DNA of 64,000 nucleotides from Rhizobium terricola (GCF_012927355.1 NZ_JABBGK010000001.1:1358649-1422648), one strand, 5' to 3'. Numbered from the stretch's first letter, positions 29,027 to 39,979 are shown. Program-made: numbers and translations. The notes: generated by a model from the letters alone, not told the origin.

Positions 29027-29197
29027 TTACGCCTCATTCGGAACGGGAATGCCGTGGATTGTCAGTCGACTTTCGATATTCACAGCGAGCTTCGCACCGG
29101 GAAAGTACTCACTCATATACTTCACCGCGCGGGCGTTCTCGACAAGTTGCTCCAGCACGTCGGCTGGAGGAGCAGCTTGGACAAAGGTGCTTGAAAT
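29027..29197 (-). pseudogene. Possible C-terminal gene remnant
   Basis: On the minus strand an open segment with host-like codon use ends in a TAA at 29027. It would encode an Ala/Leu-rich helix (PPADVLEQLVENARAVKYM) and the end ESRLTIHGIPVPNEA. It begins straight after an in-frame stop and has no upstream start, so at most it is the 3' scrap of a gene broken during islet formation. I do not recognise the family. Confidence 0.25.
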
Positions 29198-29240
29198 TCA
29201 ATAACCATCTTGAACTTCAATCACTTACTTACAAAGAAAG

Positions 29241-29317
<77 letters not shown>

Positions 29318-29406
29318 TACCGGCGATGTGAGCGGCAATACACGGTTCGACACCGGCCCGCAACAGCAAAAAGCCAAAGAAGCACCGTCGCGACGGCGAC
29401 GCGGGA

Positions 29407-29889
29407 TTATTGGGAAGAGGACCTCGGCGGGACGATCTCGACCGTCGCACCCTCCGTGATGCCGAGCGCCGCGGCCCGTCCGCCGCGGATTTCCAGCACA
29501 TAATGAACCGGTCCGCCGGAGGAGACGATCGTCTCGGAAAAAGGCGTCGTGCGATGGGCGATCCGGCTGACGCGGCGGTCCTCGCCGATGAACAGCATGT
29601 CGAGCGACAGTGGCGTGTTCTTCATCCACATCATCACGTCGCGGGTTACACCGAAATCGAAGAGCATGCCCTGGTCTTCACCAAGGTCCTCGCGGAACAT
29701 CAGGCCGTGTTCGCGTTGTTCCGGGTTCGTCGCCCATTCGACATCGAGGATGTGCTCGGCGCCCCCGACTGTGCGGATCGTGAGCGGACCTCTGTCGAAA
29801 TGCGGCCCTTCCGCACTTGCGGAAGCCGCCAGCGCGAACAAAAAAAGCGCCACGAAAGCGCTTTTCAGGATGCGAATGATCGACACCAC
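29407..29889 (-). CDS. DUF192 family exported protein
   Basis: This 160-residue product has an N-terminal signal peptide (MVSIIRILKSAFVALFLF, cleavage near ASASA) and a DUF192 domain. The family core is clear: EWATNPEQREHGLMFRE, MLFDFG, MMWMKNTPLSLDMLFI, and YVLEIRGGRAAALGI. DUF192 proteins are small periplasmic or envelope beta proteins of unknown activity. It follows the cold-shock gene by four bases and is probably co-transcribed with it, an arrangement I recall from other rhizobia. Confidence 0.9.
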   Translation of the reverse strand: MVSIIRILKSAFVALFLFALAASASAEGPHFDRGPLTIRTVGGAEHILDVEWATNPEQREHGLMFREDLGEDQGMLFDFGVTRDVMMWMKNTPLSLDMLFIGEDRRVSRIAHRTTPFSETIVSSGGPVHYVLEIRGGRAAALGITEGATVEIVPPRSSSQ

Positions 29890-29893
29890 GATG

Positions 29894-30472
29894 TTAGTGC
29901 GCCCGGACGGCGGGGCTCGGATTGTCCGGATGGATCTCGGCGGCCATCAGGCCCTTTTCGCCGGGTCCGAAGCGGACGAGCACGGTCTGGCCGGGGCGAA
30001 GTTCGGTGAGACCGAAGCGGCGGAGCGTCTCCATGTGCACGAAGATGTCCTCCGTGCCCTCGCCGCGCGTCAGGAAGCCAAAACCCTTGGTGCGGTTGAA
30101 CCACTTGACCAGGGCGCGCTCCAGGCCGCTCGTCGCAGTGACCTGGACGTGGGTGCGAACCGGCGGCAGCTGCGAGGGATGGACGGCCGTCGACTGGTCC
30201 ATGGAAAGGATGCGGAAGGCCTGGTAGCCCCGGTCACGCTTATGGATCAGGGCGACGATGCGGGTGCCCTCAAGGATGGTCTGATAACCGTCGCGGCGCA
30301 GGCAGGTCACGTGCAGGAGAACATCCTGCATTCCGTTGTCGGGGACGATGAAGCCGAAACCCTTGGCGACGTCGAACCACTTCACGACACCGGTGATCTC
30401 GATCAGATCGACGGCCTCGCCGGACAGCTCCTCGAAACCAGCGAGCTCTTTCGATGAAATCCTGTCCGCCAT
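29894..30472 (-). CDS. Cold-shock protein with two CSD domains
   Basis: The 192-residue product has two cold-shock domains joined by a linker, unlike the single-domain 70-residue Csp proteins. The first contains [18 protein letters not shown] and VLLHVTCL. The second has [18 protein letters not shown] and [12 protein letters not shown]. Both carry the RNP1-like KGFGF and RNP2-like (F/L)-x-H-V/M motifs that bind single-stranded RNA or DNA. I chose the ATG at 30472 ([10 protein letters not shown]). An upstream GTG at 30499 has no ribosome site. Confidence 0.92.
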   Translation of the reverse strand: MADRISSKELAGFEELSGEAVDLIEITGVVKWFDVAKGFGFIVPDNGMQDVLLHVTCLRRDGYQTILEGTRIVALIHKRDRGYQAFRILSMDQSTAVHPSQLPPVRTHVQVTATSGLERALVKWFNRTKGFGFLTRGEGTEDIFVHMETLRRFGLTELRPGQTVLVRFGPGEKGLMAAEIHPDNPSPAVRAH

Positions 30473-30656
30473 TTCCCAAAGCCCCTCGAAACGCGTCACA
30501 TTGCAGAGTTAACTGATTCTTGAAGAAGAGATTAACATTCGAGCAATGGCGCTGTGCAAGTCCTAGTTTCACATATTCCCAGATGCTTTTTGGGCTATGA
30601 TGCTTGCTCGAAGCTGTTGCCCGCTCCATATCCTGCGGGCTATCCGGAGAACCTTC

Positions 30657-31097
30657 ATGCGCTATCTACACACCATGGTCCGCGTCAAAGACCTCGACGC
30701 CTCCCTCAACTTCTATTGTACCGTTTTTGGACTGACCGAGATACGGCGAATGGAAAACGAGAGGGGTCGTTTCACCCTCGTCTTTCTTGCGGCCCGCGAC
30801 GACCTCGGCAAGGCTCAAGCGGATCTCGCGCCGTGCCTTGAGCTCACCTACAACTGGGATACCGAAGACTATACGGGAGGCCGCAACTTCGGCCACCTCG
30901 CCTATGAGGTCGATGATATCTACGCCACCTGCCAGAGGCTGATGGACAACGGCGTGACGATCAACCGCCCGCCACGCGACGGCCACATGGCTTTCGTGCG
31001 TTCACCGGACGGGATCTCGATCGAGATACTCCAGAAGGGTGAGAGCCTGGCACCGGCCGAGCCCTGGGCGTCGATGCCGAACACCGGTGCCTGGTAA
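30657..31097 (+). CDS. gloA: Lactoylglutathione lyase (glyoxalase I)
   Basis: GloA isomerises the methylglyoxal-glutathione hemithioacetal to S-lactoylglutathione in the cytoplasm. The 146-residue product has the two beta-alpha-beta-beta-beta modules of the VOC fold. Metal ligands are visible as H5 in [14 protein letters not shown], the glutamate in LELTYNWD, the histidine in [10 protein letters not shown] and the glutamate in [13 protein letters not shown] is seven bases before the ATG at 30657. It is divergent from the cold-shock gene. Confidence 0.93.
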   Translation: MRYLHTMVRVKDLDASLNFYCTVFGLTEIRRMENERGRFTLVFLAARDDLGKAQADLAPCLELTYNWDTEDYTGGRNFGHLAYEVDDIYATCQRLMDNGVTINRPPRDGHMAFVRSPDGISIEILQKGESLAPAEPWASMPNTGAW

Positions 31098-31247
31098 GAC
31101 GCCACACTTCACGCCTCGCGCAAGATTGGTCGCCTAAGACAAACCCATCGATGGCACGCCGGAACACGGCGCGCCGAAACCGGGATCGCCGCTGGTCCGC
31201 CGAAAGGGTCCGCGCGGCGTCCGCGATGTGGATGCGGGGTTCGACCA

Positions 31248-32069
31248 GTGTTGCGCAAGATGAAGACAGTGACCGGCGGCACGCTTGGCCGTGCCGCCCT
31301 GCCCGCCATGGCGGCGCTGATGCTCGCCTCGTGCCAGACGACGGCCCAGGAGGCCGCCCAGGGCGATGCGGCGGCCGATACGGCCGTCGCGGCCGCGACC
31401 CCGGCCAAGGCCGGCAAAACCGGCCAGAAGACGGGTGCCGGCTACTCCGACCCCTTCGTCGTCAGCATGGCCGGCCGGAAGACCGCGCAGCCGGCAACAG
31501 CACCTGCCGGCGACGGCGCGATCGCCGCCTATGCCCCTGCATCGGCTTCCACCCAGACAGCGAATGCTGCCGATCTCGGCGAGCTGACCATGCAGCCGAC
31601 GGCCGTCAATGCGAGCCGCAACAGTCTCTTCTCCCAGGCACCGGCGGCGTCCGAGCCGGTGGCAGCGGATGCGCCACAGCCGACCGACATGGCAATGACC
31701 GACGGGGCAATGGCCGAGGGGGAAATGACTAACGGGGCTGCGACCGCTTCTTCGAGCATCGTGCCGTCGGACCTGCCGAGCCGGCAGATCAACCCGATGA
31801 GCAGAAGCCTTTTCAGCGCAGACCTTCGCCAGGCGGAACCGCCGGTCATGGAGACGGCAAGTGCGCCGGCCGCAAGCGCCGAGGAAGTGCCGGTTTACGA
31901 GCAGCCGGGTGCCGCGACCGCGGACGTAGCCGAAGCGCCGTCCGAAGAGGCCGTCGCCTACGCCGCCGAGCCTGCGCCGGGGGCCGTGCCGACACCAAAC
32001 CCCGCCCCCGCCAAGAAGCGCAAGTGGCTGCCCACGCTTTCGGAAATTTTCGGCAAGAAGAAGAACTAA
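31248..32069 (+). CDS. Putative lipoprotein, Ala-rich, unknown function
   Basis: The product of about 273 residues starts with a lipoprotein signal ending in the lipobox LASC (ALPAMAALMLASCQTT). The rest is Ala/Pro/Thr-rich and largely disordered, with an NPMSRSLFSAD segment in the middle and a basic end (PAKKRKWLPTLSEIFGKKKN). No family recognised. I chose the GTG at 31248 because GGGG lies eight bases upstream. An ATG four codons later (31260) would still include the signal. tRNA-Glu genes follow. Confidence 0.65.
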   Translation: MLRKMKTVTGGTLGRAALPAMAALMLASCQTTAQEAAQGDAAADTAVAAATPAKAGKTGQKTGAGYSDPFVVSMAGRKTAQPATAPAGDGAIAAYAPASASTQTANAADLGELTMQPTAVNASRNSLFSQAPAASEPVAADAPQPTDMAMTDGAMAEGEMTNGAATASSSIVPSDLPSRQINPMSRSLFSADLRQAEPPVMETASAPAASAEEVPVYEQPGAATADVAEAPSEEAVAYAAEPAPGAVPTPNPAPAKKRKWLPTLSEIFGKKKN

Positions 32070-32266
32070 CCTTTCGCCTTTTGACGCTGACGTCGACGGA
32101 TTTCGCGTAGATCCACCGGAATGCCGGGCTTTCCGGCCTCCTCGGGATTCCTGCTGCACGCCGCTCTCAAGCCATGCCGGCAAGGCACTGGATTCATTGC
32201 CGGAAATCATGAGCGTCCGATTTCCCCGACCGGCTGTCATTTTTTTGCAAAAAACAGAAATTGGCG

Positions 32267-32295
32267 CTTGCGGGAATAAAATCACCTGACTATAA
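32267..32295 (+). promoter_or_regulatory. Promoter of the first tRNA-Glu gene
   Basis: CTTGCG and CTATAA are separated by exactly 17 bases and end 21 bases before the mature tRNA. The same elements with the same spacing recur ahead of the second copy. Confidence 0.7.
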
Positions 32296-32395
32296 GGGCG
32301 CCACAACGAAGCGCAGGCGCCCTTCGTCTATCGGTTAGGACACCAGATTTTCATTCTGGGAAGAGGGGTTCGACTCCCCTAGGGCGTGCCACTTC
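32285..32395. repeat. 111-base direct repeat holding tRNA-Glu, copy 1
   Basis: It is identical to 32573-32683 over the -10 box, leader, whole tRNA and four bases beyond. Sequence outside these limits differs, including the -35 spacer. Confidence 0.85.
32317..32391 (+). tRNA. tRNA-Glu(TTC), copy 1
   Basis: Acceptor GCGCCCT pairs with AGGGCGT (first pair G-U), the anticodon stem CCAGA/TCTGG holds TTC, the T-loop GTTCGACTC is normal, and CCA is encoded. Length is 75 bases. Confidence 0.95.
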
Positions 32396-32554
32396 TTCTC
32401 TTCTCCCGAGAAAATTCCAGATCTTTGATGACGGCTTCGGTCGCTCGATTGCGGTCTTCTTCCGCGCGATTTCGACGCCGTAACCGCGTAGATCCGCCGG
32501 TTTTCCACAGGTCGGATTTTTTGGAAATTGGGATGAAAAAACAGCAAGATTCCG

Positions 32555-32583
32555 CTTGCGGGTTTCGGCGACCCTGACTATAA
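32555..32583 (+). promoter_or_regulatory. Promoter of the second tRNA-Glu gene
   Basis: CTTGCG and CTATAA again lie 17 bases apart. The spacer differs from that of copy 1, which shows the hexamers are what is conserved. Confidence 0.7.
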
Positions 32584-32683
32584 GGGCGCCACAACGAAGC
32601 GCAGGCGCCCTTCGTCTATCGGTTAGGACACCAGATTTTCATTCTGGGAAGAGGGGTTCGACTCCCCTAGGGCGTGCCACTTC
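32573..32683. repeat. 111-base direct repeat holding tRNA-Glu, copy 2
   Basis: This is the second identical copy, offset by 288 bases from the first. Confidence 0.85.
32605..32679 (+). tRNA. tRNA-Glu(TTC), copy 2
   Basis: It is identical in sequence to the first copy, with CCA encoded. Confidence 0.95.
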
Positions 32684-32718
32684 ACCTTACGTTATTTCCC
32701 ATTCAAAATTGCATCTGC

Positions 32719-34521
32719 TCAGAACGCCTTTGCGGCGTCGAGAACGCGCATCTGCACGCGACGTGTACCTTGCCAGTGGTCGGCGCTCAGCGTCCCCGCC
32801 ACATGGATCTGCGACCCACGTCCATTGAGCAGGAAGTCACCGAGCGCGGTCTCGGCGGCTCGGAATGCAATGCCTTCCAGCCTGCTGCCGTCAGCCGCCT
32901 CGAGCGTGATCTTCACATGGGTGGTGCCGACGGGGCGTGCATCGCGCAGGCGATGCGCCGGGATGGCGAAGATCGGCTGGGCGTGACCGGAGCCATAAGG
33001 GCCGGCCGATTCGAGCTGGTCGATCAGGGCGATGGTCGCCCCGGAGGCACCGAGCGCACCATCGATCTTCAGCACCTGATTGGCGGTAAGCGCACTCACC
33101 TGGGTCGCGGACGCCTCGTCGAAGAAGCTGCGCAACCGGCCGAGGTTCGCGCGTTCGACGGTGAGGCCGGCTGCCATGGCGTGACCGCCACCCTTGATCA
33201 GCAGGCCGGCATCGACCGCTGCCCTGACCATCCGGCCGATGTCGAAGCCGTTGATCGAGCGGCCGGAGCCCGTGCCCTTGCCGTTCGGATCGAAGGCTAT
33301 GGCAAAGGCCGGACGCTTGAACTTTTCCTTCAGCCGCGCGGCCAGCAGGCCGACGATGCCGGGGTGCCAGTTGTCGCGCGCCGTGACGATGACGGAGGCG
33401 CCCTCGCCCAATCCGTATTCGGCAAGCGCCTCGGCTTCCGCTTCGGCCAGCATCGCGGCCTCCATCGCCTGGCGCTCCCGGTTGAGCTCATCAAGCTTCA
33501 CGGCAATCTGGCCGGCCTCCTCGACATCGTCCAGCGTCAGAAGACGGCTGCCAAGCGCGGCATCGCCTATCCGCCCACCGGCATTGATGCGCGGGCCGAC
33601 CAGGAAACCGAAATGATAGGGCGTCACCGGCCCACCGATCCCGGCCACCCGCAACAGGGCCGCGAGCCCGGCATTGTTCTGGTGGCGGGCGGCGATCAGG
33701 CCCTTCGTCACATAGGCACGGTTCAGCCCCTTGAGCGGCACCACGTCGCAGACGGTAGCGAGCGCCACGAGGTCGAGCCAGGCAAGCAGATCGAGCGACC
33801 GGGCCTGGGGATGGCCGGCATCACGCAGCTGGCGCAGTGTCGCCACGAGGACGAGGAAAACCACGCCCGCCGCACACAGATGCCCCTGCCCCGAAAGATC
33901 GTCCTCGCGGTTCGGATTGACGAGCGCCAGACAGGGCGGCATCTCGTGGCCCATCTGGTGATGGTCTATCACCACCACGTCGATGCCGCGTTCATGGGCC
34001 ACGGCCAGCGCCTCATGGCTGGTCGAGCCGCAGTCGACGGTAACGATCAGCTGGGCGCCGCGATCGATCAGTTGCCCGATCGCCGCCGGGTTCGGGCCAT
34101 AACCTTCGAAGATCCGGTCGGGAATATAGATCTCCGCGTCGATGCCGAAATGATGCAGGAAGCGCGAGAGAAGCGCCGAGGAGGCCGCACCGTCGACATC
34201 GTAGTCGCCGAAGATCGCCACGCGGGCGCGGGCGCGAATTGCAGCGGTGAGCCGGGCCGCGGCCGTCTCGCAATCGGTCAGCTTGGACGGGTCGGGCATC
34301 AGCGAGCGGATGGTGGGATCGAGGAAGGCAGGCGCCTCGTCGACCCCGACGCCCCGCCCCGAAAGAACCCTTGCCACAAGTTCCGGCAGGCCATGCAGCT
34401 GGGTGATCGCCAGCGCGCGGTTCTGGCCCGCCTGATCGAGACGGGACACCCAGCGTTGCCCGGTCACGGAGTGATCGACGCCGAGGAATGCGCGGGGAAC
34501 GGGATCTACGGGTTCTTCCAT
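32719..34521 (-). CDS. recJ: Single-stranded-DNA-specific 5'-3' exonuclease RecJ
   Basis: RecJ degrades 5'-ended single strands in recombination and mismatch or base-excision repair. The 600-residue product has the DHH phosphoesterase core. Motif I is FGDYDVDGAASSALL (near residue 105), then TVDCGSTSHEAL and the DHH box VVIDHHQMG (near 190). The DHHA1 motif GGGHAMAAG lies near residue 455, followed by the OB-like C-terminal domain ending VQMRVLDAAKAF. The length is usual for the family. It follows hom on the same strand after a hairpin. Confidence 0.95.
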   Translation of the reverse strand: MEEPVDPVPRAFLGVDHSVTGQRWVSRLDQAGQNRALAITQLHGLPELVARVLSGRGVGVDEAPAFLDPTIRSLMPDPSKLTDCETAAARLTAAIRARARVAIFGDYDVDGAASSALLSRFLHHFGIDAEIYIPDRIFEGYGPNPAAIGQLIDRGAQLIVTVDCGSTSHEALAVAHERGIDVVVIDHHQMGHEMPPCLALVNPNREDDLSGQGHLCAAGVVFLVLVATLRQLRDAGHPQARSLDLLAWLDLVALATVCDVVPLKGLNRAYVTKGLIAARHQNNAGLAALLRVAGIGGPVTPYHFGFLVGPRINAGGRIGDAALGSRLLTLDDVEEAGQIAVKLDELNRERQAMEAAMLAEAEAEALAEYGLGEGASVIVTARDNWHPGIVGLLAARLKEKFKRPAFAIAFDPNGKGTGSGRSINGFDIGRMVRAAVDAGLLIKGGGHAMAAGLTVERANLGRLRSFFDEASATQVSALTANQVLKIDGALGASGATIALIDQLESAGPYGSGHAQPIFAIPAHRLRDARPVGTTHVKITLEAADGSRLEGIAFRAAETALGDFLLNGRGSQIHVAGTLSADHWQGTRRVQMRVLDAAKAF

Positions 34522-34624
34522 GCCAAGCCTGTCCGTTATGCCATGCGTTCCCTTCTACAGGTCCTTCGGCAAATGAACAGCCCCGCCACTGCGGCAGTCG
34601 GCGATGTCGGCGAGAGGGGAAAGG

Positions 34625-34649
34625 TGCCGGGGTCTATCAGACCCCGGCA
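34625..34649 (-). terminator. Hairpin after hom
   Basis: TGCCGGGGTCT and its perfect complement enclose a three-base loop 11 bases past the hom stop. CCTTTCCCCTCTC follows on the minus strand, so termination may be partial and recJ may be reached by read-through. Confidence 0.6.
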
Positions 34650-34659
34650 AGGAATGCCG

Positions 34660-35979
34660 TCAGGCAGCCTTCGGGCGCTCGATGCGGATGACCTGCGGCT
34701 CGCCGACCAGGTAACCTTCGTTCTTAATCGCGGCGACGGCCTTGCGCACCGCATCTTCCATCGTCGCATGGGTGACGAGGATGATCGTCACGGGCGTGCC
34801 GGCGGGGGCGTGTTCCGAGCGCTGGACGATCGATTCGAGCGAGATGTTGTTCTCCGCCATGCGGGTCGCGATGCTGGCGAAGACGCCGGCACGGTCAACG
34901 ACGCTGAGACGGATGAAGTAGCCGCCTTCGTGGCTCTGCATCTTCGCCTGACGATAAGGCTCGAGCAGATGGGCCGGACGGCCGAGGACCGGAACCTGCT
35001 GGGCGCCCGGTCGGCTCTTGGCAATGTCGGTGATGTCGCCGAGCACGGCAGACGCGGTCGCATTGCCGCCGGCGCCCGGGCCGACCATCAGGAGTTCGCC
35101 GAGAATGTCGGATTCGAGCGCCACGGCATTCGTCACGCCGTCGACCTGGGCGATCACCGAATCGAGCGGCACCATCGTCGGATGCACGCGCTGCTCGATG
35201 CCGGTCTCGGTCCGCTGGGCAACGCCGAGCAGCTTGATGCGGTAGCCGAGGTCACGGGCGGCGTGGATGTCCTCGATCGAGATGTTGCTGATACCTTCGA
35301 GATAGATATCGGCGGCGGCGATCTCGGAGCCGAAGGCGAGCGTCGTCAGGATGGCGAGCTTGTGCGCGGTGTCATTGCCCTCGATGTCGAAGGTCGGATC
35401 GGCTTCGGCATAGCCGAGGCGCTGGGCTTCCTTCAGGCAGGCCTCGAACGACAGGCCTTCCTTCTCCATGCGGGTCAGGATGTAGTTGCAGGTGCCGTTC
35501 ATGATGCCGTAGACGCGGCTGAAGCTGTTGCCCGTCAGGCTTTCGCGCACGGCCTTGATGACCGGGATGCCACCGGCGACGGCCGCTTCGTAGTTGAGCA
35601 GCAGGCCCTTTTCCTCGGCGAGCTTCGCCAGCTCGACGCCGTGGCGGGCGAGCAGTGCCTTGTTGGCGGTCACGACATGCAGGCCGCGCGAAAGCGCCGC
35701 GCGCACCGACGCGTCTGCCGTCCCTTCCGCGCCGCCGACCAGCTCGACGAAGACGTCGATGTCGGCCTTTTCCGCCATCTCGACCGGGTCGTCGAACCAG
35801 GCGATGGCGGAAAGATCGACGCCGCGGTCCTTGTTGCGGCTGCGGGCCGAAACGGCCGTGATCTGGATGGCACGGCCGCAGGAGACGGCCAGCTCGTTGC
35901 TGCGCTGCTGGAGGATGCGGACCAGCGAGGCACCGACGGTGCCGAGACCCGCAATGCCAATCTTAAGGGCATCAGCCAT
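34660..35979 (-). CDS. hom: Homoserine dehydrogenase
   Basis: This enzyme reduces aspartate semialdehyde to homoserine with NAD(P)H, leading to threonine and methionine. The 439-residue product has the NAD(P) site GIAGLGTVGASLVRIL at the N-terminus, VVTANKALLARHG, and the catalytic stretch GTCNYILTRMEKEG with YAEADPTFDIEGNDTAHKL. A C-terminal ACT domain (about 355-435, YFIRLSVVDRAGVFA) probably senses an end-product amino acid. AGGA precedes the ATG at 35979 by nine bases. It follows the aminotransferase gene after 61 bases, probably as one operon. Confidence 0.96.
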   Translation of the reverse strand: MADALKIGIAGLGTVGASLVRILQQRSNELAVSCGRAIQITAVSARSRNKDRGVDLSAIAWFDDPVEMAEKADIDVFVELVGGAEGTADASVRAALSRGLHVVTANKALLARHGVELAKLAEEKGLLLNYEAAVAGGIPVIKAVRESLTGNSFSRVYGIMNGTCNYILTRMEKEGLSFEACLKEAQRLGYAEADPTFDIEGNDTAHKLAILTTLAFGSEIAAADIYLEGISNISIEDIHAARDLGYRIKLLGVAQRTETGIEQRVHPTMVPLDSVIAQVDGVTNAVALESDILGELLMVGPGAGGNATASAVLGDITDIAKSRPGAQQVPVLGRPAHLLEPYRQAKMQSHEGGYFIRLSVVDRAGVFASIATRMAENNISLESIVQRSEHAPAGTPVTIILVTHATMEDAVRKAVAAIKNEGYLVGEPQVIRIERPKAA

Positions 35980-36040
35980 AAAACAATCCTGACATTTCAA
36001 AACATGGGGAATGGCGGCCACGAACGGGCCGCCGGGAGTT

Positions 36041-37258
<1,218 letters not shown>

Positions 37259-37486
37259 CTTCAACCCCTGGAACCGCGCGGTCCGCACCGCGTCAGGCGG
37301 GTTCGTTTGCCTAGTGAATGCCCGCCCCGCAACGAACCGCAAAACCGGGACCGGCCAAGTGTAGCTTATTCGGCATCGTCGCGGCAAATCATGGCGCAAA
37401 CATGCCCGCGGGGCAAAGCGGCACCGAAGCGGGAACCGCCTGCCCTAAAGAGTTGCTTTGCGTAAAAAGCCGAACAAAGGCAAGCG

Positions 37487-37867
37487 CTATTTAGCGATTT
37501 GTGCCTGGGTTTCGGCGCCGTGCTCGGCGGCCAGCTTGCGCAGCGCAAGCAGGCGCTTCTGGTACTCGGCCTCCGAGATCGTCCCGGCCTTGCGCGCGGC
37601 ACCGAGCGCCGTCAACCTGGACTGGAGGTCTGTCGCCTCCTCGTTGGTCATCTGGACGTTGGCCGCCGTCAGCGGGCCGGAGAAGCTCGGATAGCCGTCC
37701 GGCGATGTCGCAGGCGTCACCGTCTGAGCGGGCGCATCCGGATCGGCGACGGTCACCTCGAGGTTCGGAGCCTGGCTTGCGGGCTTTGCGGCCTCGTTGG
37801 AGCGCGTCGTGCAGCCGGCCGCGGCGAGCAGAAGACCGAGTGCGGCAAGGCCCGCCGTGCGGCGCAT
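37487..37867 (-). CDS. Putative lipoprotein with C-terminal short helical (SHOCT-like) motif
   Basis: The product of about 126 residues has a lipoprotein signal (MRRTAGLAALGLLLAAAGC) with lipobox AAAGC and a polar Pro/Ala/Thr linker. A C-terminal segment, LQSRLTALGAARKAGTISEAEYQKRLLALRKLA, is given here by its limits, residues about 80-113. It resembles a SHOCT-type helix-turn-helix with its G-x-I-s-e-x-E-y core. Function unknown. An ATG ten codons upstream (37897) has a slightly better ribosome site. It is divergent from phaC. Confidence 0.65.
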   Translation of the reverse strand: MRRTAGLAALGLLLAAAGCTTRSNEAAKPASQAPNLEVTVADPDAPAQTVTPATSPDGYPSFSGPLTAANVQMTNEEATDLQSRLTALGAARKAGTISEAEYQKRLLALRKLAAEHGAETQAQIAK

Positions 37868-38014
37868 TGATCCAGAAGCCCAAGTATAAGCGATCATTGT
37901 CGAATCCAGACGCCGGCCACGCGGCACGGCATGCAAAAAGCCTTTGTTTCGTCACACGGTCAATGTCAGACTGTGCTTTCGTATCTATGGAACTTGTAGT
38001 CGTTTTCAGGCAGG

Positions 38015-39910
38015 ATGCGCAATTACAAAAGACGCCGAGAAAACGATCCTGGGGAGGACGGTTTGACGAGCAAGCAGGAAGAGGCAGGACAGGGCGGCGC
38101 ACGAACCTCGGCATTCGATCCGAAGCTGATCGAGCCCTATGTCGTCAAGGATCCAGAAACGCTCGCAGTGAACGTCGCCAAGGCTGTCGAAAACCTCGGC
38201 AAGGCCGCGTCCGTCTGGCTGGCGCCGCGCGAACGCGGTGAAATCGTCGACCCCTTGTCCGAGCCGATGACCGAACTGGTCAAGACCATGTCCAAGGTCG
38301 CCGAATACTGGATGTCCGATCCGAAGCGGACGCTGGAGGCCCAGACCCACCTGATGGCCGGCATGTTCGGCATGTGGACGAAGACCATTTCACGCTTCTC
38401 TGGCGACGCAACCGAAGAGCCGAATCTCCAGCCGCTGAAGGACAAGCGCTTCGCCGACGAGGACTGGCAGCGCAATCCCTTCTTCGATTTCCTGCGGCAG
38501 GCCTATGTCATTCTCTCGGAATGGGCGGAGAAGATGGTGACGCAGGCCGAGGGGCTCGACGATCACACACGCCACAAGGCCGAGTTCTATGTGCGGCAGA
38601 TCACGGCGGCGCTTTCCCCCACGAACTTCGTCATCACCAATCCGCAGCTTTATCGCGAGACTGTCGCCAGCCATGGCGCCAATCTGGTCAAGGGCATGAA
38701 GATGCTCGCCGAGGACATTGCCGCCGGCGGCGGAGACCTCAGGATCCGCCAGACCGACACCAGCAAGTTCAAGGTCGGCGAGAACATGGCGGTCACTCCG
38801 GGCAAGGTGATCGCGCAGAGCGAAGTCTGCGAGGTGATCCAGTACGAGGCGGCGACCGAAACCGTGCTCAAGCGGCCGCTTTTGATCTGCCCGCCATGGA
38901 TCAACAAGTTCTACATCCTCGACCTCAACCCGCAGAAGAGCTTCATCAAGTGGTGCGTCGAGCAGGGACACACGGTCTTCGTGATCTCCTGGGTCAATCC
39001 GGACGAGCGCCATGCGGACAAGGATTGGGAATCCTACATCCGCGAAGGCATCGATTTTGCCCTCGACACCGTGGAAAAGGCGACCGGCGAGAAGCAGGTG
39101 AATGCGATCGGCTACTGCGTCGGCGGCACGCTGCTCGCCGCGGCCCTGGCGCTGCACGCGCAGGAGAAGAACAAGCGGATCGCCAGCGCGACCTTCTTCA
39201 CCACGCAGGTCGACTTTACCCATGCCGGCGACCTCAAGGTGTTCGTCGATGAGGGGCAGATCGGAAGCATCGAAGATCGCATGAAGTCCTCGGGCTATCT
39301 GGACGGGTCGAAGATGGCGGCAGCCTTCAACATGCTGCGCGCCTCGGAACTGATCTGGCCCTACTTCGTCAACAACTACCTGAAGGGCCAGGATCCGATG
39401 CCCTTCGACCTGCTCTACTGGAATTCCGATTCGACGCGGATGGCGGCGGCCAACCACTCGTTCTACCTGCGCAATTGCTACCTCAACAACAATCTGAGCC
39501 AGGGCAAGATGGAAATTGCCGGCAAGACGCTATCGCTCAAGGACGTCAAGATCCCGATCTACAACCTCGCCACCCGCGAGGACCACATCGCGCCGGCAAA
39601 ATCGGTCTTCATCGGCAGCGCCCTGTTCGGCGGTCCGGTCGAATACGTTCTGTCCGGATCGGGTCACATCGCCGGCGTTGTCAATCCGCCCGACAAGCTC
39701 AAGTACCAGTACTGGACCAACGGCCCCGTCGCCGGAACCTACGAGGACTGGGCGGCGACTGCCAAGGAAACGCCGGGCTCCTGGTGGCCGCACTGGCAGG
39801 CCTGGGTGGAGAAGCTCGACAACAAGCGGGTTCCGGCTCGCAAGCCGGGCGGCGGAGCACTGAACGCCATTGCCGATGCGCCGGGCGCCTATGTTCTCGC
39901 ACGGGTGTGA
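38015..39910 (+). CDS. phaC: Class I poly(3-hydroxyalkanoate) synthase
   Basis: PhaC polymerises hydroxyacyl-CoA into PHA at the granule surface. The 631-residue product has the PhaC N-terminal domain (about 110-280, [19 protein letters not shown]) and the alpha/beta catalytic domain with the lipase-like box GYCVGG. The nucleophile is C368, with the aspartate in TREDHIAP and the histidine in GSGHIAG. The ATG at 38015 abuts its own AGG, whereas a TTG at 38063 has GGGGAGG five bases upstream, so translation may begin at the TTG (615 residues). The phasin at 13 kb is the matching granule protein. Confidence 0.94.
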   Translation: MRNYKRRRENDPGEDGLTSKQEEAGQGGARTSAFDPKLIEPYVVKDPETLAVNVAKAVENLGKAASVWLAPRERGEIVDPLSEPMTELVKTMSKVAEYWMSDPKRTLEAQTHLMAGMFGMWTKTISRFSGDATEEPNLQPLKDKRFADEDWQRNPFFDFLRQAYVILSEWAEKMVTQAEGLDDHTRHKAEFYVRQITAALSPTNFVITNPQLYRETVASHGANLVKGMKMLAEDIAAGGGDLRIRQTDTSKFKVGENMAVTPGKVIAQSEVCEVIQYEAATETVLKRPLLICPPWINKFYILDLNPQKSFIKWCVEQGHTVFVISWVNPDERHADKDWESYIREGIDFALDTVEKATGEKQVNAIGYCVGGTLLAAALALHAQEKNKRIASATFFTTQVDFTHAGDLKVFVDEGQIGSIEDRMKSSGYLDGSKMAAAFNMLRASELIWPYFVNNYLKGQDPMPFDLLYWNSDSTRMAAANHSFYLRNCYLNNNLSQGKMEIAGKTLSLKDVKIPIYNLATREDHIAPAKSVFIGSALFGGPVEYVLSGSGHIAGVVNPPDKLKYQYWTNGPVAGTYEDWAATAKETPGSWWPHWQAWVEKLDNKRVPARKPGGGALNAIADAPGAYVLARV

Positions 39911-39979
39911 CCACAAGTCGGCATTTCGTTGCAGCCCACGCTTTACGGCCCGCCCACCGAGGCGCTACGTGCGATCGTC

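Larger units (their letters stand above)
28939..29240. other. Right part of the TIR islet
   Basis: This 302-base stretch runs from the TIR stop to the tRNA-Pro end. It contains a hairpin at 28981-29004 and, on the minus strand, an open segment of about 56 codons without a start (29027-29197). Base composition returns towards that of the host. Confidence 0.5.
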
